Origin: Chaetomium olivaceum
Taxonomy: Eukaryota; Ascomycota; Sordariomycetes; Sordariales; Chaetomiaceae
Direction: 5' to 3'
Length of the DNA stretch: 64,000 nt
Assembly (NCBI GenBank): GCA_039881045.1
Contig: JAYWVB010000071.1
Coordinates: 62,001-126,000 of the forward strand
Made by a program: the position numbers and the translations under genes. This document shows positions 56,685-64,000 of this stretch, piece by piece. The notes under the pieces were generated by a model, which was not told the origin of the DNA, searched no databases, and saw only the letters and a list, made by a program, of their open reading frames with translations. How positions within the stretch are numbered: the first letter of the stretch is position 1; each line of letters opens with the position of its first letter.

Positions 56685-58685
56685 ATGGCATCCTCAGAGC
56701 TCCCGGCACCGAGGGCTCTCCTCAAGGATCGAAACACCTGGACCGACTGGTTCCTAGCTCTCAAGAGCCACGCAATTGAGCAGGACGTCTGGAGATACAT
56801 CGATCCAGATGGCAAAACGACGGAACCCAGCGATCCAGAACCTCCCGAGCGCGCGTTAGCTGAGAAAACCGCCAAAGAAAACGCCGAGAGCGACTTCAAA
56901 GCTCTCACAGATGCTTGGAACGCTCTTCCCGCTGAACAGCAAGCCGGAAAAGCTCAGCCCATGAAGGCTCCTGTGACCGAGAGCGACATTCTGAAGGAGC
57001 ACCAGCGCATGCAACTGGAATACTACACCCAGCTCTCCATGGCCGAAAAAGCGAGAAGCAGGCGCGTCAAGATCAGGAACTGGATCGAGCGCACTGTAGA
57101 TCCAAATCTCATGACCACAGTGAGATATCGGATGCTCGAGGGAGAGAAAACGAGCCTTCGAGAGCTCTTCACTCTGCTCAAAGAGATGATCGCGCCCAGC
57201 GAAGCCACGGAAAAACTCACAGCAGCCAGCGAGTACCGAGCTCTCCTGCAACGCGCAACCAAACGCGGCGTCAATCCAGAGACCTGGTACTGGGAATGGA
57301 AGCTCGCACTCTTCAAGGCGAGCGCGTTCAAGATTCCAGAGCTTGAGGGCATTCGCGGGCGCAAGGAATTCCTCGATGCAGTCATGGAAAGGATCGCACC
57401 CGACTGGGCAAGAGGGGAGCTTCAGGAACTCATCCGCTTCGAAGCTCTTGGTGGAAAAGAGCCGCCAACCCTCGACCAGTACGCTGTATGGCTCGGGCTC
57501 CTGATCCAGGAAAACAAGAGCAGGGAAGGCACTCCGTCTCCAGGGATTTTCGCGAGCGCGAGCTTGCGAGCGGCCGAACCAGGCAAGAATTCCGAAACTA
57601 ACGCCAACGATGGAGCTGCCAAGACCCAAGGAGCCATTCAGCGCGGAGCGCGTGGAAAAATACAGCCTTGCCCTTGTCGACCTTCCGAAGCTCCTGGGCA
57701 CCGATGGAAGCCCATCGAATGTGAAACTCTCAAAAAGGCATGGACCGGCAAAAGCTCCCCACGGGCAAAAGCTGGGAACGCACGGTGTGTGGAGATCCGA
57801 GAGCGGCTAAAGGACTCCAAGTTCGACGAACTACGCAAATCACTCCAGGCGAAGTGGGGAGACCAGACGAGCGGTGAGCCAAAGAAAGGCGCATCCGGGG
57901 GCTCTCCTGCATTCCCAGGCTCCATCAACGCGAGTGTGATCGACCCAGAGGTTATGCGGGAACTGGGGAGCTGGAACCTTGTGTGCTCTGTCGACACAGA
58001 CCGATACGAAAGGGCACGTCACCCGCTCTCGAGCAGCACTCTGATCGACAACTGTGGAGCCGTCCACCTGGTCAACAACGAAGCGCTTCTGGTGGAAGGA
58101 TCTTTCAAGCGTGTGAGCCACGGAGAAGTGTTGGCTGGCACTGCGAGCTTCCCAATCAAGGGCAAAGGAAAGAGAATTATCAAGAACGCGCTCAATGGGC
58201 CACGCGGTTCTCAGACAGAGGACCTGATTCTGGAAGACGTAGCTCTGGTGGAAGGCTTCCACGTTAATATCGTTTCGGAAGCTCTGCTGCGAAAAGCTGG
58301 GGTGTGGTACTGTGGGCTTGACTGCTCTCTGCGGTATGGAACAGACATCGCCACCAGCATCAAACTTGCACAGCTCGAGAGCCGCCATAATCTCGCTTTC
58401 CTCGAATATAAGCCTCTTTCCTCCTGCTCCCAGGTCCCTGTGAGCCTCGCTGGCATTGTGATGGTTGAAACAACATTGAAAAACGCACTGCGGCGCTTGC
58501 GGCACTCAAGGAGCAAAGCTGCAAAGCGTCCAAGAGAAGATTCGGAGGAGCTCTGGCACAAAAGAGCTGGCCACCTCGGGCCAGAAGCCCTCCAACACCT
58601 CGTCTGCAACGCGCGGAACGTCAGAATCCTTGGAACAGCGCGGGTTAAGTGCGAGAGCTGCGCTCGAGCACACGCACCAGGGTAG
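56685..58685 (+). CDS. copia Gag-protease and integrase zinc region
   Basis: 666 codons. Capsid-like helices occupy the first 300 residues. A Cys/His knuckle (CPC...H...C) follows at about 327-345. A protease-like motif with DNCGAVHLVNN sits near 452-462, where copia elements usually have D-S-G-A, so the catalytic region is divergent. The frame ends just after the integrase zinc motif (HKRAGHLG...C-x2-C, about 625-660). The stop at 58683-58685 cuts the integrase in two relative to the next frame. Confidence 0.85.
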   Translation: MASSELPAPRALLKDRNTWTDWFLALKSHAIEQDVWRYIDPDGKTTEPSDPEPPERALAEKTAKENAESDFKALTDAWNALPAEQQAGKAQPMKAPVTESDILKEHQRMQLEYYTQLSMAEKARSRRVKIRNWIERTVDPNLMTTVRYRMLEGEKTSLRELFTLLKEMIAPSEATEKLTAASEYRALLQRATKRGVNPETWYWEWKLALFKASAFKIPELEGIRGRKEFLDAVMERIAPDWARGELQELIRFEALGGKEPPTLDQYAVWLGLLIQENKSREGTPSPGIFASASLRAAEPGKNSETNANDGAAKTQGAIQRGARGKIQPCPCRPSEAPGHRWKPIECETLKKAWTGKSSPRAKAGNARCVEIRERLKDSKFDELRKSLQAKWGDQTSGEPKKGASGGSPAFPGSINASVIDPEVMRELGSWNLVCSVDTDRYERARHPLSSSTLIDNCGAVHLVNNEALLVEGSFKRVSHGEVLAGTASFPIKGKGKRIIKNALNGPRGSQTEDLILEDVALVEGFHVNIVSEALLRKAGVWYCGLDCSLRYGTDIATSIKLAQLESRHNLAFLEYKPLSSCSQVPVSLAGIVMVETTLKNALRRLRHSRSKAAKRPREDSEELWHKRAGHLGPEALQHLVCNARNVRILGTARVKCESCARAHAPG

Positions 58686-61600
58686 TCTCGAAGATTACTT
58701 CAGAAAACCGCTCGAAGCGGCCCTTTTGGAGGATCTGTTGGGATCTTTTCGAATTTCCCCGAGCTCTTGACGGCTCCGTTTACCTGCTCGTAATTAAAGA
58801 CGAGTATAGTGGAAAGCTCTGGGGCTTCCCTCTTCCAAACAAAACAGGCACAGAGATCTTTGCTCAGCTCCACCAATTTGAGAGCTGGGTAAGGAGACAA
58901 TTCGGCCTTTCAATATGCAAGATCAGGCAAGACAGAGAGCCTGGGGCGATCGCAATCAGGGGATATACAGCGTTTCAGCGCTGGGCGCGCGAGGTGGGCA
59001 TTGATATTGAACCCACGCCCTCCAACACGCACGAACCCAACGGAGCGATCGAGAGAGCTGGGCGAGAGGTGATAAACAAAGCCCTTGCGATGCAGCTCTC
59101 AGCGAATCTCCCGGAGGAGCTGTGGTGTGAGACTACAAGAGCCGCTATCCACCTATACGACATCAGCCCCAGCAAAGCCAATGACTTTCAGAGCCCGAAT
59201 GAGGTGCTCTTGACCTGGTTCTCCCAGTATTTCCGATTCTGGAGCCCAGGATTCATTAGCTCCCTGACTGACGATCTGCGCCCTGACTGGAGCAATATCT
59301 TTGCATATGGCTGTAGAGCCTACCCGTTGGAAAAGGAAAGGGAAGCCGACGAGGAACGCAGGGGGTATAAAGTTCGCCCAAGAGCTCACATCGGATATCT
59401 AGTCGGATACGAAGCTTCCAACGTCTTCCGTATCTGGATTCCCGAGCTCAGGCGGGTTATCATCACGCGCAACGTAACCTTTGACGAGGAAACGTTTTAT
59501 CGGAAGGACGAGGAGCTGGAGAATCTGCCGCAGGCGATTACGAGCAGGGTGGCAGACCTCCTCGAGCCGGAAGATGAGGGCCAGGACGCTGGCCCAGAGA
59601 TGAGGGCGCTGCAAACGCTGCAAGCGCTGGCGAACGATGAACCCGTGAGAGACTCCATCACAGTCGCGTGGCCGCCACCGGCTCTTGAAGAGCGACCGGG
59701 TCAAGACTCGGGGGTGGGGGCGCTCTCAGAAGCTTCCAAGGACGACAGGAATATTCTAGAGGAAGCGCTTGGTGGACTCTTGACCCCAGAACAGTCCCCA
59801 GAACCAGATCTCCCCGCAGAGAGCTCGCACAGGGTGGGAGATGGGGATGCTCCTGAAGAAGGGAGCAGGGTATTGGAGCATGAAGAGCTCCGACATGAAG
59901 CCTCGAGCGAGCCAGGAAGTATTGGCGAAGCTAGAGATGAGGCTGAACTCCGTGAACAGGAGCCAGCCGCTGAAGCCTCTGCATCTGCAGAGCAGCCAGA
60001 ACAGCCAGAACGAACAGGATCAAGCTCTCGAAGACCAAGAATCGACTATGGACCTCCAACAAGGAGAAGCGAGAGAGCTCGGAAGTCGAATCCTAAGTAC
60101 GTTCAAGCGACCTGGCCGGAAATTGGTCTGGAGAGCCACGCATGGCGACTGTTTCGAGAGACTTTCCTGCCTGATCAACAGGACCAGCTCTCGGAGAGAG
60201 ACCAATACAGAACACTGCACGCGGTTTTCGCCGCTGCAGTACGCCAAGGAGCTGCCCAGGAGGAGCGTGTGGAGGATTTCGTCAAAGTTCCAAAGCGCTG
60301 GCGAGACCTCCACAACCACCCGAAGGGACAAGAGTTCAAGGAAGCGGCTCGCGAGGAAATTGACAAGCTTGTGAGCCGGAAAACGTGGGAGGTCATCCCA
60401 CGAGAGCACTCCACGGAACGCCCATTACCCCTGAAGTGGGTGTTTACGTACAAATTCGACCAAGACGGGCGCCTCAAGAAGTGCAAGTCACGTATTTGCG
60501 TGCGCGGCGATATGCAAGAGACCAGCTCTTTGGAAAGCACTTACGCTGCAACGCTCGCAGCGCGTTCGTTCCGCCTTATGATGGCTTTGGCAGCTCATTT
60601 CGACCTGGAAATCAAGCAATTTGACGTTGTGCAGGCATTCCTCAACGTTAAGAGGGAGGATGGAAAGCCAGTGTTTTGCGAGCTCCCTGAGGGATTCAAG
60701 CAGCCAGGGAAGTGCGTGAAACTGATTACGGCGCTCTACGGCTTGAGAGATTCGCCGCTCCTGTGGTATCGCCACTTCTCTAAAACGCTCGAGAGTCTGG
60801 GAATGGCGCCATCTGGCGAAGAGCCCTGCCTGTTCATGAGCAAAGACAAGCGAGTAATCGTGGTCTTCTACGTTGACGATATCTTGGTCCTGTACCACAA
60901 AAACAACTTGGCAGCTGCCGAGCTTGTGATGGAAGGGATTAGGAAGGCGTACGAGGTCCACGAGCAGGGCGATGCAGCCTGGTTCCTTGGGATCAGGATT
61001 CTCAGAGACCGGAGAGCTCGAAAGATCTGGCTCGCCCACGACCAGTATATCGAGAAGATCGCCAAACGCTTCGGCCTCGCAGGAGGGAGCCCCCCACCAG
61101 TGCCTCTCGGAACAGAGGAGCTGAGGAAGTTTGAAGGACAGGCGACCAAGGAAGAGATCAAGGCATTTCAGGAGCTTGTGGGCTCGATACTGTATAGTGC
61201 TATCATGATCAGACCCGACGTGGCGTTCGCCGCTGCAAAGCTATCCCAGTTCCTAACAAACCCAGCTCCTGAGCACTTGGCTACGGCGAAACAGGTGATC
61301 CGTTACCTGTATGGAACCCGGCTCCTGGCGATTCAGTACGGTGGAGAGCTTGTGGCACAGGTCCTTGCTATCGCGTCGGATGCTTCCTTCGCCGATGACC
61401 CAGACACGCGCCGCTCCTCACAAGGATATGTTATCTCCCTGTTTGGTGGCCTCATTGCATGGAAAGCTACGCGCCAGAGCTCTGTAACAACCTCTTCAAC
61501 AGAAGCCGAGCTCCATGCGCTGGCAAACACAGGAAAAGAGACGATGGCGCTGCAGAGGCTGTTCAAGGATATCGCTTTCGAGCTCTCAGAGCCATGGACC

Positions 61601-61879
61601 ATCTTTTGCGATAACCAACAAACGATTCGGCTCGTTATTGCAGAGGGAGAGCGGGTAAATACCCGGCTCCGCCACGTCGAAATCCACAATATGTGGCTCC
61701 GCCAGGAGAGGGCGCGCGGAACGTTTGAAGTGGTTTACTTACCTACTGGTCAAATGCCAGCTGACGGGCTAACCAAGCAGCTCTCTCGCCAAAAGTTTGA
61801 GCATTTCAGAGCTCTCTTAAACTTGCAGAGCGTTTACGAGTTGGTCAGGGTCGATGTGGCAGGCGGGCAAAAGAATTGA
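58649..61879 (+). CDS. copia integrase core, reverse transcriptase, RNase H
   Basis: 1076 codons in the frame -1 to gag, overlapping it by 37 nt. The real translated part begins around 58680. The integrase core has Asp residues in WDLFEF and RQDREPG and the Glu in NGAIERAGR. A long acidic linker follows (about 310-480). Reverse transcriptase follows with the YVDD motif near residue 741 and preceding AFLNVKREDG and LPEGFKQPG. RNase H ends with SSTEAELHAL, FCDNQQTIRL and RHVEIHNMW. The frame ends 354 bp before the 3' LTR. Confidence 0.92.
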   Translation: MRELRSSTRTRVVSKITSENRSKRPFWRICWDLFEFPRALDGSVYLLVIKDEYSGKLWGFPLPNKTGTEIFAQLHQFESWVRRQFGLSICKIRQDREPGAIAIRGYTAFQRWAREVGIDIEPTPSNTHEPNGAIERAGREVINKALAMQLSANLPEELWCETTRAAIHLYDISPSKANDFQSPNEVLLTWFSQYFRFWSPGFISSLTDDLRPDWSNIFAYGCRAYPLEKEREADEERRGYKVRPRAHIGYLVGYEASNVFRIWIPELRRVIITRNVTFDEETFYRKDEELENLPQAITSRVADLLEPEDEGQDAGPEMRALQTLQALANDEPVRDSITVAWPPPALEERPGQDSGVGALSEASKDDRNILEEALGGLLTPEQSPEPDLPAESSHRVGDGDAPEEGSRVLEHEELRHEASSEPGSIGEARDEAELREQEPAAEASASAEQPEQPERTGSSSRRPRIDYGPPTRRSERARKSNPKYVQATWPEIGLESHAWRLFRETFLPDQQDQLSERDQYRTLHAVFAAAVRQGAAQEERVEDFVKVPKRWRDLHNHPKGQEFKEAAREEIDKLVSRKTWEVIPREHSTERPLPLKWVFTYKFDQDGRLKKCKSRICVRGDMQETSSLESTYAATLAARSFRLMMALAAHFDLEIKQFDVVQAFLNVKREDGKPVFCELPEGFKQPGKCVKLITALYGLRDSPLLWYRHFSKTLESLGMAPSGEEPCLFMSKDKRVIVVFYVDDILVLYHKNNLAAAELVMEGIRKAYEVHEQGDAAWFLGIRILRDRRARKIWLAHDQYIEKIAKRFGLAGGSPPPVPLGTEELRKFEGQATKEEIKAFQELVGSILYSAIMIRPDVAFAAAKLSQFLTNPAPEHLATAKQVIRYLYGTRLLAIQYGGELVAQVLAIASDASFADDPDTRRSSQGYVISLFGGLIAWKATRQSSVTTSSTEAELHALANTGKETMALQRLFKDIAFELSEPWTIFCDNQQTIRLVIAEGERVNTRLRHVEIHNMWLRQERARGTFEVVYLPTGQMPADGLTKQLSRQKFEHFRALLNLQSVYELVRVDVAGGQKN

Positions 61880-62223
61880 AATTGGGGAGCTCCCAGCGAG
61901 GAAGGGGAGCTGGGAACCTCCTCATCCGCGAGGAACGGCATTGTTGTTGTTGTTTTTGTTGTTGTTGTGGTGGTGGTTCTGGCGGCCTCTCTCGATTGTT
62001 TGGAAGCTGGCGAAAGTCAGTAAAACTGGGGAAAAGAAAGAGGTTTATATACTGGGAGCTTCGATTTCTGGAATCCTGCACTCTGATTGGTCGGAATTCG
62101 CTCCCAGAACTTCTTTCGACCACGCGTTTCTGAACGCGAACAACCCACGAAACCTCAATTCCACGATTTTGAACTGGCGATATCTACAGTTGAGCCGCCC
62201 GCGCGAGCGCGCGCGCGCCCCAA

Positions 62224-62233
62224 CTGGGGGGTG
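62224..62233 (+). promoter_or_regulatory. polypurine tract
   Basis: CTGGGGGGTG directly precedes the 3' LTR, with a six-G core. It is the position where plus-strand DNA synthesis starts. Confidence 0.6.
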
Positions 62234-62420
62234 TGTCGCAGTATAGGCATCTCTCGGTAAGCTCTTAAGAGCTTGGCATTCACCCTGAAAGCTTGGCATG
62301 CAGGAAAAGGGGTTTTTCTTTTGTATTTAGTCCGCTCCTGAGAGCTACTCTCCTTTGTTCATAACTAGGGCACTTTTACCTCACGTTTTCCCACTATCAG
62401 GAGCTCCCTGCAGTGCAACA
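62234..62420 (+). repeat. copia 3' LTR
   Basis: Identical by eye to the 5' LTR, and followed by the GGTGC duplication. Confidence 0.93.
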
Positions 62421-62425
62421 GGTGC

Positions 62426-63045
62426 GGCGTGCCTTAGGTAAGGTACAGTACCTAGATGAGCAGCTGGAGGCACCAAGGCCGCTGGAAACGCTATCCATGA
62501 ATATTAGAACTAATCTGCCGGTGTCTCACCTGAATGTAGATATATACGTTCAGAATGCGAACAGGATTGTCCGGCATTGATCATGCAATTCGAGACTACT
62601 ACTAATCAGTTGCCGTTTTTGGCTTGTCATTTTTGCATTTGATCGGCGGTCCCGACTTCCAAAGTGGCCGAATGCCTTTCGCTGAGATAGGCCACAATTC
62701 ACGAGCTGAGGTCCTTCGGTGTGACCGAACCAGTTGAAGCCACTGTTAAGAGCCTCATTTCGGGTGTCGACAACCGCTGCTGTGAACCATTTGTCTTACA
62801 CACCATCACCCCTGCTCGAACATCATTGGGCAGCCTCTCGCCGTTCGCGGCGCCTACATCTGCACGCATTCAATATTATCTGCACCCTGATGCGGGAAGC
62901 TGCCTGCCAGTGCTCAAAGCGCATGCGTCCGCCGCAGCCTTGTCATGGATATACCAGCTCTCATAATGGTAGAAAAGGGGAGCCCGTCTTCTGAAAAATG
63001 CATGTTCGGTCTGTCATCACTGTCACCAGTCTCGACACAATCGAC
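62426..63045. other. upstream region of the last gene
   Basis: Interrupted on its left side by the copia insertion. Holds the inverted repeat AGGTAC-A-GTACCT at 62441-62453. No gene. Confidence 0.4.
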
Positions 63046-64000
63046 ATGGCGCCGCCTCGCAGACATACCACTCCCGCGCGATCATGGTCGAGGGAACGAG
63101 AATCTGGAGATGCCTTGCGCCGAAGACACTCGGCCTACAACATCGACCGGCCAAGACGACTGACCCTTGACCACGGGCAAAAGGCTGACAGTGTCACATG
63201 TTTATCCAAAGCCTACCATGGCGCTGAAGCGGTTCGAGACCTGCTTCAACATTACACGGGCTGCATCGAGATCAATAAACGAGCCGAATTTCTCGACAAA
63301 GACAGTGATTTCTGGCAGAAAGCTAAGACTGAGCTAGGCGGTGATTCACCTGATGCAGAGATCGAAAATATCATCAATTCATTGGCCGTCTCAATCGAAG
63401 CGCAATACAAGAGGACGGATGTGTTGCGAAATGCCTTGAAGAAGGAGGCCAAGGGTCTTGTTGAATGTGTCAACGACAGCGGTAAAGCATGGCGACAATG
63501 TCAAGAGTTCCGGAGTGGTATCGAGAAAGTCAGAAAGTGGAGGAGGGACAAAAGGATGCATACCGATGACGACGGGGTGGGGGACGACCGAGAAAAGGTT
63601 CAGAAAATTGTGAGGGAGGTACGTGGTAAGGATTACCTCGAAGAAGTGGAAGGAGGAGTCAAGGACTACAAACTGGAGCGGGATGTCAATGCATATCTTA
63701 TACAGTCAGTATCATCCCACTTCTCACTGTCTCATTATGCGTAATTCGCTTGGATGTCAAACCTGACCATTCTGTTACAGATACACCCGAAATACGGAAG
63801 AGGAGAACAAGACGACAGACAGAAACAAAACTGCGAACGAGACAACAGATCATGACCCTAGGAGACGCTCTTCGCCGCTTAGGAAGGTCGATGAAGACCT
63901 TAAGGATACGCGGTTCAGGGGCAAGTTTCCAGATCAACGGTTGCCAATGAGTCTGCTCCTTGAAAAGCCGGTTAATGATAAGAAAGCCCCCGGGGCCAAG
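63046..64000 (+). CDS. unidentified protein, runs off the right edge
   Basis: Not recognised. Exon 1 is 63046-63704 if it starts at the ATG in CGACATGGCG (the frame is open from 62998). A 76-nt intron (GTCAGT...TTACAG) leads to exon 2 from 63781, which is open to the window end. The N-terminus is Arg/Pro-rich and basic. The middle is helical and charged (AYHGAEAVRDLLQHYTG, AEIENIINSLAVSIEAQYKR), suggesting a coiled-coil or helical bundle. After the intron the sequence is polar and low-complexity (EEENKTTDRNKTANE). The phase (CA|A) is consistent. No domain or function can be assigned from this fragment. Confidence 0.6.

Larger units (their letters stand above)
56374..62420 (+). mobile_element. 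full-length Ty1/copia LTR retrotransposon
   Basis: 6047 bp from TGTCGCAG to GTGCAACA. The LTRs at both ends read identically over 187 bp, and GGTGC flanks the element on both sides (56369-56373, 62421-62425). The gene order is gag-protease-integrase-reverse transcriptase-RNase H, which defines Ty1/copia. Identical LTRs, an intact TSD and nearly intact reading frames, with no C-to-T damage evident, point to a recent insertion that has escaped repeat-induced mutation. The only lesion I see is a one-base frame change inside pol at about 58675. Confidence 0.95.

Noticed and set aside
58649..58685. Programmed -1 frameshift between gag and pol of the copia element
   Set aside because: The switch falls inside the integrase, not between gag and pol, and no slippery heptamer is present. 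A one-base loss explains it better.

Overview
The window is nuclear DNA from a filamentous ascomycete. The evidence is short GT-AG introns with CTAAC/CTGAC branch points, a HET-domain gene, a 2EXR-family gene, and long disordered Ser/Thr/Pro proteins of a kind common in Sordariomycetes. A Sordariales (Chaetomiaceae-like) genome is my best guess, but the sequence alone does not fix the genus.

Layout. From 1 to about 32.9 kb the window is mostly housekeeping: a KapC-like bZIP factor (+), arp5 of INO80 (-), a kinase-like gene (-), ies6 of INO80 (+), a small membrane protein (+), got1 (+), profilin (-), a large disordered protein (+), a mitochondrial-type protein with a 5-residue repeat (-), a HET-domain gene (+) between two near-identical 60-bp direct repeats, the AAA ATPase afg2/drg1 (+), and psy2, the PP4 regulatory subunit 3 (-). 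From 32.9 to 47 kb two genes lie among very long gene-free stretches: a disordered protein with a conserved basic C-terminus, and a TPR-SET protein. From 47 to 62.4 kb is a transposon-rich accessory island. It holds a 457-bp solo LTR with a perfect target-site duplication (TSD), a related LTR, a LINE remnant, a 2EXR gene, a gene with two in-frame stops, a second solo LTR with TSD, and a full-length Ty1/copia element with identical 187-bp LTRs and a 5-bp TSD. An unidentified gene runs off the right edge.

Connections. Arp5 and Ies6 form one physical module of the INO80 remodeler, and their genes lie about 4 kb apart with one gene between them. Six reading frames break at single points where one extra base, usually in a short homopolymer, would rejoin two halves that each look like coding sequence. 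That shared direction suggests assembly error rather than independent gene death. Intron junctions were placed by eye from splice signals, phase and protein continuity.
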